Origin: Firmicutes bacterium UBA5389
GTDB taxonomy: Bacteria > Bacillota > DTU025
Length of the DNA stretch: 13,528 nt
Reading direction: 5' to 3'
Assembly: GCA_002409965.1 (NCBI GenBank)
Contig: DHON01000095.1
Span: forward strand, 1 to 13,528
The first letter of the stretch is position 1. Each line of letters opens with the position of its first letter. The notes beneath the pieces are model-generated. The model did not search any database. It was not told the origin of the DNA and saw only the letters and a list, made by a program, of their open reading frames with translations. The position numbers were made by a program, and so were the translations under genes. Below, one piece after another: positions 6,077 through 13,370 of the stretch.

Positions 6077-6078
6077 TT
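6050..6078 (+). promoter_or_regulatory. Sigma-A-type promoter of the TPR/pRiA4b gene
   Basis: TTGCAG (6050-6055) and TATATT (6073-6078) are spaced by exactly 17 nt. The predicted start is near 6085, leaving a leader of about 105 nt before the TTG start codon. The promoter sits on the truncated 5' end of immA copy 2. Confidence 0.6.
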
Positions 6079-6189
6079 ATGCCTGTAGATGTCGAATGGA
6101 GATCAGGCTGGGGGCCGGATCGCCCCCGCAGGGCGCTCATCCCGCGCCGCGCGCCCTGCAGCAATACCGGATGTAGAGGAGGGCAACGC

Positions 6190-7827
6190 TTGGCACAGAA
6201 AGGCCGCGTATCGTCAACAGACCGCCGCAACCTGCTTGATGCCTTCGCGCTGATGGGAAGGGGCCAGTTTCACCGCGCTCGGGCTTCGTTCGAAAAACAG
6301 ATTCGGTCCCAGAAGTCGTCCGATCCTGCAACTCTCCTTGGTCTGGCCGCCGCGTCTATCCTCGACGGCGACCCGGGCAGCGCAGTTGCGAACACGCGTC
6401 TGGCTTGGGCGGCTGTCAGCGATGACCTGTTTGAGCTGGTGACCGTTGCCGCCTACTACACTCGCTCAGGCAGGCACGACGAGGCCCTTTTCGCGCTGAT
6501 GCGCGCCCGCGCCATGGCCTCTGACAATGGTGATGATGCGGCGCTCATCCAGGTGTGCCGTTTTCTCCGGGTTCTGGGTGAATCAAGAGAAGCCCTCAAA
6601 GCCGCCAGGGAGGCGGTGGAGATCACTCCCGATAATCCGAACTCCCACAGCGCTCTCGGAGATACTCTATACGACATGTGCAACTACCCGGACGCCTTGG
6701 CAAGCTACCAAACCGCGCTCGATTTGGATTCGCAGCACAGGGCTGCGCACATCGGCGCCGGCAAATGCTTCGGCGAAATGGAGAAATGGGATGAGGCGCT
6801 GTCCTGTTTCGAGAAGGCCTGCTCCATTGACAAGCGAAGCCCCGCGGTGAACACTGGCCTCGCCGTTGCCTTGTTTCGTCTTGGGCGCAGGGAGGAATCG
6901 GCAAAAGCAGCCAAGCGCGCTTTCTCGCGTGTGGGGAATGACCCCAGCTGCGCCCATGATCTCAGTCAACTGTACCTTAACGACCTGGATATGCCCGCTA
7001 AGGCCGTGCCGTTGTTGACCATAGACCTAGTCAACAACCCGCACAGCCCCGAACACCTCAACCAACTGGTCACCGCCATAACAAGAAGCGATGACGGACT
7101 AGAGAATGCACGTGCGCTGGCAGCGTTGGCCCACGTTAATATGGAACTGGCCATGGCCGTGACTGACGCCGCGCACCTTGCCTCATCTGATTCGCATCGC
7201 GCTGCCCAGCAATCGGCACGGCTTGTTGGCATCGCGCAGGCCGCGCCGGACGGCCCGGTGTACCAGCTCAAGATCGCCCTCGAGCGTGCCAGTCCGCCCA
7301 TATGGCGCAGAGTGGTTGTGCCGGGCGATCTATCCCTGTGCTTCCTGCATAGTGTCATACAGTCGGTCATGGAGTGGGACGGCGACCACATGCACGTCTT
7401 CCGCATCAGCGGCCTAGACGTGGGGGATCTCGAGTATGCGGAGGGGGAATGGGACCTCATCGACGAGTTCGACGTGACGGTAGCCGACGCCGCCATGGCA
7501 TCAAAAGGCAAGTTCCGCTATATCTATGACTTCGGCGACAACTGGATGCACTACATCACTGTGGAGAAGACGTTTCCCCGCCAAGACGGCGTGACCTACC
7601 CAGTGTGCACCGGCGGTCGCCGCGCCTGCCCGCTCGACGACTGCGGCGGGATCCATGGGTACTATTCCTTTCTCGAAGCTCTCGCCGACCCCGACTCCGA
7701 AGAACACGACCGTGCCGTGGAGTGGTTCGGAAAAGACTTCGACCCGGAAGCTTTCGACGTTGACGCCGCGGACGCCGCGCTTGACTGGATTAGGAAGGCT
7801 CCATGTCGCATCCCGCAAGATACTTGA
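6190..7827 (+). CDS. TPR-repeat protein with C-terminal pRiA4b ORF-3-like domain
   Basis: A 545-residue cytoplasmic protein; no signal peptide or membrane segment is seen. TTG at 6190 is chosen because AGGAGG (6177-6182) lies 7 nt upstream. The frame is open to 6058, but the extra residues are low-complexity and cover the leader. Helical repeats occupy about residues 10-340. The clearest TPRs are at about 134-240, with SALGDTLYDMCNYPDALASY, AGKCFGEMEKWDEALSCFEK and GLAVALFRLGRREESAKAAK. From about 357 the protein is a plasmid pRiA4b ORF-3-like domain: YQLKIALERASPPIWRRVVV, the FRYIYDFGDNWMHYI core, then CTGGRRACPLDDCGGIHGY and a C-terminal acidic helix. The function of that domain is unknown; it is found alone near mobile elements or fused to helical or zinc modules. 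The gene converges on the flagellin operon. Confidence 0.88.
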   Translation: MAQKGRVSSTDRRNLLDAFALMGRGQFHRARASFEKQIRSQKSSDPATLLGLAAASILDGDPGSAVANTRLAWAAVSDDLFELVTVAAYYTRSGRHDEALFALMRARAMASDNGDDAALIQVCRFLRVLGESREALKAAREAVEITPDNPNSHSALGDTLYDMCNYPDALASYQTALDLDSQHRAAHIGAGKCFGEMEKWDEALSCFEKACSIDKRSPAVNTGLAVALFRLGRREESAKAAKRAFSRVGNDPSCAHDLSQLYLNDLDMPAKAVPLLTIDLVNNPHSPEHLNQLVTAITRSDDGLENARALAALAHVNMELAMAVTDAAHLASSDSHRAAQQSARLVGIAQAAPDGPVYQLKIALERASPPIWRRVVVPGDLSLCFLHSVIQSVMEWDGDHMHVFRISGLDVGDLEYAEGEWDLIDEFDVTVADAAMASKGKFRYIYDFGDNWMHYITVEKTFPRQDGVTYPVCTGGRRACPLDDCGGIHGYYSFLEALADPDSEEHDRAVEWFGKDFDPEAFDVDAADAALDWIRKAPCRIPQDT

Positions 7828-7930
7828 GCTTGGCAGCTGTGCGATGCGCGGGGGTAGAACTGGAAGTGCATGTGACGCAGATAGTGCCGCAATCTCCGTG
7901 ACCGCCTCTGACTCGTCGTCGACTGGGCCC

Positions 7931-7970
7931 GAAAATGTGTGGTCGGATGCGCAGGCCGCCTGCCCACACA
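7931..7970 (-). terminator. Terminator of the flagellin operon
   Basis: TGTGTGG (7936-7942) pairs with CCACACA (7964-7970). Inside, GCAGG (7951-7955) pairs with CCTGC (7959-7963). An 8-nt bulge lies on one side. Read on the minus strand, TTTTC follows the stem directly, so it fits an intrinsic terminator about 90 nt after the last flagellin stop. On the plus strand no U-tract follows. Confidence 0.6.
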
Positions 7971-8000
7971 ACGACGATCGCTCCGAACTTGGCCCTGAAG

Positions 8001-8033
8001 AGACTGAGGGCGGCCCGCAGGCCGCCCCAGTCT
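8001..8033. terminator. Strong hairpin between the convergent TPR and flagellin genes
   Basis: AGACTG (8001-8006) and CAGTCT (8028-8033) flank GGGCGGCC (8008-8015), loop CGCA, and GGCCGCCC (8020-8027), with one unpaired A. This is a 14-bp stem with a 4-nt loop. It lies about 30 nt after the flagellin stop. No clear U-tract follows on either strand, so it may protect the mRNA 3' end or pause polymerase in both directions. Confidence 0.5.
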
Positions 8034-8061
8034 ATCGACTATGTACCTAGCCTGTCCCGGC

Positions 8062-9153
8062 TTACCTCAGCAGCTGCAGAACCGCCTGGGGTTTCGCGTT
8101 GGCTTGCGCCAGCATCGCCGTAGACGCCTGCCCAAGTATCTGATACTTGGTGAAGGTCATCATCTCGACAGCGATGTCCACATCGCGGATCCGGCTCTCA
8201 GCCGCCGTCAGGTTCTCAGCCGAAGTCGACAGGTTCGCAATCGTATGCTCCAGCCTGTTCTGGATGGCACCGAGCTTGGAGCGCTCACCCGACACGTTGT
8301 TGATCGCCGTGTTTATCGTGGTTATGGCCGAGTTAGCAGCGCTCTGGGTAGACACGTTGATGCCGAAATCGTCATTGTCAATCGCAACGTTAGCGAAGGT
8401 CGAGGTGGCGACAAGCCCGGAGAATGCAAAAGTCACACCCAGATGCTCAAACGTGACTGCACCACCAGATAGTGCCTTATCTCCACTGGCAGAAGCTCCA
8501 TCGGTCACATTCACACCGCCTGCACCCACTGTGATCACAAAGTTGCCGCTCTGTGCTCCGGTGTACTTGCCAGAGAGCGTCATCGTCCCGCCATTCGCCG
8601 TAGCAGTAGCCGTGTAGTTGTCGAACGTTGTCCCGCCGGTCACCGCCAGCTGTGCGGACGTGGCCCTCATATCCGCGATGCTCACTGACAGCGATTGTCC
8701 TGCGTTTGCGCCGATGTGGATTATCATGTTCGAGAAGCCGCCTTCAAGTAGCGGTCGCGTGTTGAACTCCGTTGTGTTGCCGATCCGGGTGATCTCCACG
8801 GTCAGCGCGTCTACTTCTTTCTGGATCTGGATGCGATCGGCGTTGGTCACGGTGTCGGATGCCGACTGGACTGCTAGCTCGCGCATGCGCTGCAGGATCG
8901 AATGAGTCTCCTGGAGCGCGCCTTCAGCGGTCTGAAGGAGAGATATGCCGTCCTGAGCATTCCGGCTGGCCTGGTTGAGACCGCTGATCTGCCCTCTCAT
9001 CTTCTCCGATATCGACAATCCGGCCGCATCGTCCGCGGCTCGGCCTATCCGCAGGCCGCTCGAGAGTTTCTCCAAAGACTTGTTCTGTCCGCCGTCGTTG
9101 ACCGTAAGGTTCTTCCATGCGTTCAACGCAGACAGGTTATGGTTTATCCTCAC
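8062..9153 (-). CDS. hag: Flagellin 1 (last gene of the operon)
   Basis: A 363-residue flagellin, the subunit of the flagellar filament, exported through the flagellar type III apparatus without a cleaved leader. Residues 1-162 and the last 99 residues are the conserved D0/D1 core: MRINHNLSALNAWKN, LSSGLRIGRAADDAAGLSIS and LQRMRELAVQ (87-96, the region seen by TLR5 in known flagellins), then RSKLGAIQNRLEHTI, AESRIRDVD and LQLLR. The central insert (about 163-264) is beta-rich and glycine-rich and unlike those of the other copies. The start is GTG, unlike the ATG of copies 2-4, with AAGGAGG 9 nt upstream. Its C-terminal core differs slightly (EMMTFTKYQILGQ against EMMNFTKYQIL). It has no promoter of its own in the 88-nt gap and is probably cotranscribed. 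Confidence 0.95.
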   Translation of the reverse strand: MRINHNLSALNAWKNLTVNDGGQNKSLEKLSSGLRIGRAADDAAGLSISEKMRGQISGLNQASRNAQDGISLLQTAEGALQETHSILQRMRELAVQSASDTVTNADRIQIQKEVDALTVEITRIGNTTEFNTRPLLEGGFSNMIIHIGANAGQSLSVSIADMRATSAQLAVTGGTTFDNYTATATANGGTMTLSGKYTGAQSGNFVITVGAGGVNVTDGASASGDKALSGGAVTFEHLGVTFAFSGLVATSTFANVAIDNDDFGINVSTQSAANSAITTINTAINNVSGERSKLGAIQNRLEHTIANLSTSAENLTAAESRIRDVDIAVEMMTFTKYQILGQASTAMLAQANAKPQAVLQLLR

Positions 9154-9162
9154 TTGCTCCTA

Positions 9163-9201
9163 CCTCCTTGTTCAGTGTTGTCGGACCCCGCTTCCATGCG
9201 G
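9163..9201 (-). promoter_or_regulatory. Flagellin 1 leader: GGA hairpin plus Shine-Dalgarno (probable CsrA sites)
   Basis: On the minus strand CCGC-ATGGAA-GCGG (9201-9188) puts GGA in the loop of a 4-bp hairpin. The second GGA is in ACAAGGAGG, which is also the ribosome site (9169-9163). The two GGA are 28 nt apart, more than in the other copies. CsrA binds A(N)GGA in hairpin loops and the SELEX-derived ACARGGAUG sequence. Binding at both would block ribosomes. Confidence 0.5.
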
Positions 9202-9241
9202 TTCCCGTTAGTCATCCGTTCCGCTTGTCTCGGTCAGCCTA

Positions 9242-10072
9242 CTACCTGAGCAATTGCAGCACAGCCTGCGGCTTGGCATTGGCCTGCGCCAGCATCGCCG
9301 TAGAGGCCTGGCTCAGGATTTGGTACTTGGTGAAGTTCATCATCTCGACAGCGATGTCCACATCGCGGATGCGGCTCTCGGCGGCCGTCAGGTTCTCAGC
9401 CGATGTCGACAGGTTCGCAATAGTGTGCTCCAGCCTGTTCTGGATAGCGCCGAGCTTGGAGCGCTCGCCCGAGACAGTGTTGATCGCGGTGTTGATCGTG
9501 GTTATGGCAGTGTTGGCATCGCTCTGTGTGGAGACGTCAATACCCAACTCCGCAGTCGCCCCGTCCACACCTAGAGCATCTGCATCCATACTCCCGATAG
9601 TGACGGTCAAGCTCTGGCTCGCATTCGCCCCGATGTGGATGATCTTGTTGCTGTAGCTGCCGTTGAGCAGCTTCTGCGTGTTGAACTCGGTATCGGTAGA
9701 GATACGGTCGATCTCAACCCTAAGAGCGTTGATCTCCTTCTGGACCTCGGCACGATCCTCATTGGTCACAGTGTCAGACGCCGATTGCACTGCCAGTTCG
9801 CGCATGCGCTGCAGGATGGTGTGCGTCTCCTGGAGCGCGCCCTCAGCCGTCTGCAGGAGAGAGATGCCGTCCTGTGCGTTCCGACTGGCCTGGTTCAGAC
9901 CGCTGATCTGTCCCCTCATCTTCTCCGAGATCGAAAGACCTGCTGCATCGTCCGCTGCCCGACCGATCCTAAGGCCGCTGGACAGCTTCTCGAGAGACTT
10001 GGTCTGACCGCCATCGTTGACGGTCATGTTCTTCCACGCGTTCAGCGCGGAAAGGTTGTGGTTAATTCTCAT
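9242..10072 (-). CDS. hag: Flagellin 2 (short, core-only)
   Basis: At 276 residues this is the shortest of the set, close to the minimal Hag form. It keeps the same N-terminal 162 and C-terminal 99 residues as its neighbours, but only about 15 residues lie between (around DADALGVDGATAELG). D2/D3 outer domains are therefore absent and a smooth filament surface would be expected. The N-terminal coding sequence and leader are almost identical to flagellin 3. ATG start, AAGGAGG 8 nt upstream. The C-terminal core reads EMMNFTKYQILSQASTAML. The 88-nt gap to flagellin 1 has only the leader hairpin, so readthrough is expected. Confidence 0.95.
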   Translation of the reverse strand: MRINHNLSALNAWKNMTVNDGGQTKSLEKLSSGLRIGRAADDAAGLSISEKMRGQISGLNQASRNAQDGISLLQTAEGALQETHTILQRMRELAVQSASDTVTNEDRAEVQKEINALRVEIDRISTDTEFNTQKLLNGSYSNKIIHIGANASQSLTVTIGSMDADALGVDGATAELGIDVSTQSDANTAITTINTAINTVSGERSKLGAIQNRLEHTIANLSTSAENLTAAESRIRDVDIAVEMMNFTKYQILSQASTAMLAQANAKPQAVLQLLR

Positions 10073-10080
10073 TTGGGTTA

Positions 10081-10114
10081 CCTCCTTGTGCCCGGTTATG
10101 CCGCATCCATGCGG
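10081..10114 (-). promoter_or_regulatory. Flagellin 2 leader: GGA hairpin plus Shine-Dalgarno (probable CsrA sites)
   Basis: On the minus strand CCGCA-TGGA-TGCGG (10114-10101) is a perfect 5-bp hairpin with GGA in the loop within CAUGGAUG. The second GGA is in CACAAGGAGG at the ribosome site (10087-10081), 23 nt downstream of the first. This matches a two-site CsrA repression arrangement. Confidence 0.55.
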
Positions 10115-10218
10115 GCGGGCTTGTTAGCTGGCGCTATGTGGCCAGCGGGGATACGCTTGTCATGCCCAGTCGCCGAAAACGTGTATCCAATGACCTGAAC
10201 GCTCCGCGAGTACCTTGA

Positions 10219-11322
10219 CTATCTGAGCAGCTGCAACACAGCCTGAGGCTTGGCGTTGGCCTGCGCCAGCATCGCCGTAGACGCCTGGCTCAGAATCTGG
10301 TACTTGGTGAAGTTCATCATCTCCACAGCGATATCAACGTCGCGGATGCGACTCTCGGCGGCCGTCAGGTTCTCAGCCGACGTCGCCAAGTTGGCAATCG
10401 TGTGCTCCAGTCTGTTCTGGATAGCGCCAAGCTTGGAGCGCTCACCCGACACCGTGTTGATGGCATCATTGATCACCGTGATCGCCGCGTTCGCGCCCCA
10501 CTGACTCTCCACGTGGATACCAGCTGCAGTACCCATGATGTAGGTTTCAGTAATGGCATTCGCCGTGTTCCCTGCGGCAGTGATGGTGACGCCCTCCTGG
10601 GCGGTGAATGCGTCGCCTACAGCCACATTGGCCTGTAGATTATCCCAGGCGCCCGTTGCAACGTTGTACTCCTGCAAGCTCTTCTGCGTGTTGGCGTCGT
10701 TGACCATGACTCTCCACCGTACAGTGTCTGCCTGGTTTCTGGTCCCCGCTCCCGTCAGAGTCATGTTCCCCGCAACCTTCTGATTCGTCAGGGTTTGGTT
10801 CGCGATCGCGCCTCCAACCTCAAGTGTGGTCGAAGCTGCCGATGCTATGCTTACAGTCAGGCTCTGGTTTTCGTTTGCCCCGATATGGATGATCTTGTTG
10901 CTGAACAAGCCGTCCAAGAGTCTCTGGGTGTTGAACTCGGTGGTAGTTGATATCCGCGTGATCTCGACTGCGAGTGCGTCGATTTCCTTCTGAATCTCGA
11001 CTCGGTCCTTGTCGGTAACAGTGTCTGATGCAGACTGGACTGCCAGCTCCCTCATCCTCTGCAGAATGGTGTGCGTCTCCTGGAGCGCGCCCTCAGCCGT
11101 CTGCAGGAGCGAGATGCCGTCCTGCGCATTGCGGCTGGCCTGGTTCAGGCCGCTGATCTGTCCCCTCATCTTCTCCGAGATCGAAAGACCTGCTGCATCG
11201 TCCGCTGCCCGACCGATCCTAAGGCCGCTGGACAGCTTCTCGAGAGACTTGGTCTGGCCGCCATCGTTGACGGTCATGTTCTTCCACGCGTTCAGCGCGG
11301 AAAGGTTGTGGTTGATTCTCAT
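10219..11322 (-). CDS. hag: Flagellin 3
   Basis: A 367-residue flagellin with the conserved N-terminal and C-terminal core and a central insert at about 163-268. The insert includes MTLTGAGTRNQADTVRWRV and EYNVATGAWDNLQANVAVG and has no visible similarity to the inserts of copies 1 and 4. It replaces the STQSAANTAI start of the C-terminal core by ESQWGANAAITVINDAI, so the junction itself is diverged. ATG start, AAGGAGG 8 nt upstream. The first 172 nt of its coding sequence and its leader are nearly identical to flagellin 2, while the rest differs. The gaps to flagellins 2 and 4 are both exactly 146 nt. Confidence 0.95.
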   Translation of the reverse strand: MRINHNLSALNAWKNMTVNDGGQTKSLEKLSSGLRIGRAADDAAGLSISEKMRGQISGLNQASRNAQDGISLLQTAEGALQETHTILQRMRELAVQSASDTVTDKDRVEIQKEIDALAVEITRISTTTEFNTQRLLDGLFSNKIIHIGANENQSLTVSIASAASTTLEVGGAIANQTLTNQKVAGNMTLTGAGTRNQADTVRWRVMVNDANTQKSLQEYNVATGAWDNLQANVAVGDAFTAQEGVTITAAGNTANAITETYIMGTAAGIHVESQWGANAAITVINDAINTVSGERSKLGAIQNRLEHTIANLATSAENLTAAESRIRDVDIAVEMMNFTKYQILSQASTAMLAQANAKPQAVLQLLR

Positions 11323-11330
11323 CTTGGTTA

Positions 11331-11364
11331 CCTCCTTGTGCCCGGTTATGCCGCATCCATGCGG
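11331..11364 (-). promoter_or_regulatory. Flagellin 3 leader: GGA hairpin plus Shine-Dalgarno (probable CsrA sites)
   Basis: The hairpin CCGCA-TGGA-TGCGG (11364-11351, minus) and the CACAAGGAGG ribosome site (11337-11331) are identical in sequence and 23-nt spacing to those of flagellin 2, as part of a duplicated or converted block. Confidence 0.55.
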
Positions 11365-11468
11365 GCGGGCTTGTTAGCTGGCACTACACCACCAACGGGT
11401 TTCTCGGTGTTGCGCTAGATCGCGAAAAGAGTGTATCTGATGGCCTACACACTATGTCCGACCTGCCG

Positions 11469-12596
11469 CTACCTAAGCAACTGCAGTACCGCCTGCGGTT
11501 TCGCATTGGCCTGCGCCAGCATCGCGGTGGATGCCTGCGCCAAAATCTGATACTTCGTGAAGTTCATCATCTCGACTGCGATGTCCACGTCCCTGATTCG
11601 GCTCTCGGCAGCCGTCAGGTTCTCCGCCGATGTCGCCAGGTTCGCGATGGTGTGCTCCAGCCTGTTCTGAACAGCTCCAAGCTTGGACCGCTCGCTTGAC
11701 ACTGTGTTGATCGCCGTGTTGATCGTAGTGATCGCCGTGTTCGCAGCCGACTGCGTCGACATATCGATGCCCTTGTTCATCAGATCGATGGTCCAGGTGT
11801 CGTTGGCCGCAACATCGCCGGTGCCCTCTGCGAATGTCAGCCCATAAGTTGCCGCCGCAGAAGTCTTTTTTATGTCGACGGCAGTATTGGTGGCCAGTAC
11901 GTTCCCCGCAGTATCCAGCCACTCGAGGGTCGCCGCCTCGGAGTCATTGGTAGCAGTAGTGACAGTCACCTTGACCTGCACCGCATTTGCTGCAAGGCCC
12001 GCCGTGGCCACCGTCCCGAACACCCGCAGCTTATCGCCGCCGAACTGAGTGCCGCCTGCATAGTTCGCCCCGAAGTTGATATTCTGATGCACTGCTAGCG
12101 CCTTTGCGCTCATGTCGCTGACGCTTACCTTGAGGTTCTGGTTGGAGTTAGCGCCAATGTGGACGGTCTTATCATCGAACTTGCCGGCTAGTAGGTTCTG
12201 GGTGTTGAACTCAGTTGTGCCCGCGATACGGTTCAGCTCGAGGGCGAGGGCGTCAGCTTCTTTCTGGATCTCGCCGCGGTCGGCATCGGTCACCGTGTCC
12301 GATGCGGACTGGACTGCGAGCTCTCTCATGCGCTGCAGGATGGAGTGGGTTTCGCCGAGCGCGCCCTCTGCCGTCTGCAGCAGCGAGATGCCATCCTGGG
12401 CGTTCCGGCTTGCCTGGTTCAGGCCGCTGATCTGTCCGCGCATCTTTTCCGAGATCGATAGGCCGGCCGCGTCATCTGCCGCCCTTCCTATCCTTAGGCC
12501 GCTCGATAGCTTCTCGAGGGACTTGGTCTGCCCGCCATCGTTGACGGTCAGGTTCTTCCACGCGTTCAGCGCGGAGAGGTTGTGGTTGATTCTCAT
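11469..12596 (-). CDS. hag: Flagellin 4 (first gene of the operon)
   Basis: A 375-residue flagellin, the longest here. The conserved core is as in its neighbours, and the central insert (about 163-276) has a distinct sequence: FGGDKLRVFGTVATAGLAAN, ATLEWLDTAGNVLATNTAV and GDVAANDTWTIDL. The C-terminal core reads NFTKYQILAQASTAMLAQ, the same as the partial flagellin 5, while copies 2 and 3 have LSQ. ATG start with AAGGAGG 9 nt upstream. It is the first gene after the sigma-D promoter at 13226-13253 and is separated from it by a leader of about 620 nt. Confidence 0.95.
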   Translation of the reverse strand: MRINHNLSALNAWKNLTVNDGGQTKSLEKLSSGLRIGRAADDAAGLSISEKMRGQISGLNQASRNAQDGISLLQTAEGALGETHSILQRMRELAVQSASDTVTDADRGEIQKEADALALELNRIAGTTEFNTQNLLAGKFDDKTVHIGANSNQNLKVSVSDMSAKALAVHQNINFGANYAGGTQFGGDKLRVFGTVATAGLAANAVQVKVTVTTATNDSEAATLEWLDTAGNVLATNTAVDIKKTSAAATYGLTFAEGTGDVAANDTWTIDLMNKGIDMSTQSAANTAITTINTAINTVSSERSKLGAVQNRLEHTIANLATSAENLTAAESRIRDVDIAVEMMNFTKYQILAQASTAMLAQANAKPQAVLQLLR

Positions 12597-12605
12597 GTGG
12601 ATCTA

Positions 12606-12641
12606 CCTCCTTGTGTGGTCGGCCCCGCATCCATGCCGGGG
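12606..12641 (-). promoter_or_regulatory. Flagellin 4 leader: GGA hairpin plus Shine-Dalgarno (probable CsrA sites)
   Basis: On the minus strand CCCCGGCATGGATGCGGGG (12641-12623) forms a hairpin with one bulged G, again with CAUGGAUG at the tip. The ribosome site CACAAGGAGG (12612-12606) has the second GGA 22 nt downstream. The outer stem is GC-richer than in copies 2 and 3 and differs in sequence while the loop is kept, which argues for selection on the loop. Confidence 0.55.
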
Positions 12642-13219
12642 CAACTTGGGTCTTGCGAACGTCGGCTCCATCTGCTATCTGTCAGTGTCACGGCCATCGT
12701 CACTCCCATGGCCCTCACGGTTCTCATGTGGACTTATCTCATGTTCCACCCCCAGTCACAAGGCGGTCACCGCCGTTCTACATACTCAACCTCGACCGTA
12801 GACCTGATGGGCCACATCCGAAGAACTAGATCAACTCTGCAGCCCGGGCCGCTCCGCTATTGGGAACCGCCCTAGGCGCACAAGACGAGATGAAGTTGGA
12901 TAGAGATCACTGATACGGGTTTGGTGAACCGGATCCCTGTTGCCCACGCCGCGCCTCTGTTGATACCCTGCGGACTGATCGGGCTCTCGGCAGGTCCGAT
13001 CTGTCAGAGCCAGTCCATTGGGCACGCGGCCTAACCGGGGATCCTGATTGGTCTGGACGTCTTCTGCGTCGCCGGCTAGTTCCGGGTTCGCAGATGCTGC
13101 TCAGCAGCTTGCTCAGGAAGAGTGTAGCCGTCGTCAGCCTCGCTGACGAGGTGTTCCCGCCCTAGAACAGGCAGGTCGGTGTATGCGGATCCTGCGTATC
13201 ACCCGCAGAACCCCTGTTG
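12642..13219 (-). other. Long leader between the sigma-D promoter and flagellin 4, no gene seen
   Basis: About 580 nt without a recognisable coding region. The longest minus-strand frame (13025-12831) has no ribosome site or protein-like content. Several stem-loops occur: TCGTCAGC-CTC-GCTGACGA (13131-13149, perfect 8-bp stem), GCTGCTCAGCAGC (13097-13109) and GATCGG/CCGATC (12977-12982 with 12996-13001). I looked for a c-di-GMP riboswitch core and did not find it. It could be an untranslated leader, a site for a small RNA, or hold an unseen second promoter nearer flagellin 4. Confidence 0.45.
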
Positions 13220-13225
13220 GTCTCT

Positions 13226-13253
13226 ATATCGGCAGACAACGCGGGGGAGTTTA
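13226..13253 (-). promoter_or_regulatory. Sigma-D (sigma-28)-type flagellar promoter
   Basis: On the minus strand TAAA (13253-13250), a 16-nt spacer and GCCGATAT (13233-13226) match the sigma-D consensus TAAA-N15/16-GCCGATAT. It points toward flagellins 4 to 1 and lies just after the terminator of flagellin 5. No second match was found in the other flagellin gaps. Confidence 0.75.
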
Positions 13254-13318
13254 TACCCGTGGAATGCAGACGGTACGGATATTCACCGGGCCGCAGGAAA
13301 GCCCAGCGGTACTGCAAT

Positions 13319-13341
13319 GGGGCGATCATGATGATCGCCCC
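13319..13341 (-). terminator. Hairpin terminator after flagellin 5
   Basis: GGGGCGATC (13319-13327) and GATCGCCCC (13333-13341) form a perfect 9-bp stem with loop ATGAT, 30 nt after the flagellin 5 stop. The following minus-strand sequence (ATTGCAG) has only a weak U-tract. Its place between a gene end and a new sigma-D promoter supports a terminator. Confidence 0.6.
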
Positions 13342-13370
13342 ACGTTGCCGCACTATCATGGTCTGCCTTA

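Noticed and set aside
8147..8905. Long plus-strand frames opposite the flagellin genes (also 9117-9656, 12112-12801)
   Set aside because: They recur in each flagellin copy at the same antisense frame and follow from the GC-rich codon pattern of the real genes.
13254..13318. Possible c-di-GMP riboswitch between flagellin 5 and the sigma-D promoter
   Set aside because: A GCAGGAAAGCCCAGCGG stretch recalled the riboswitch core, but the conserved GGATGGGACGCAAAGCC-type segment and pairing partner are absent.
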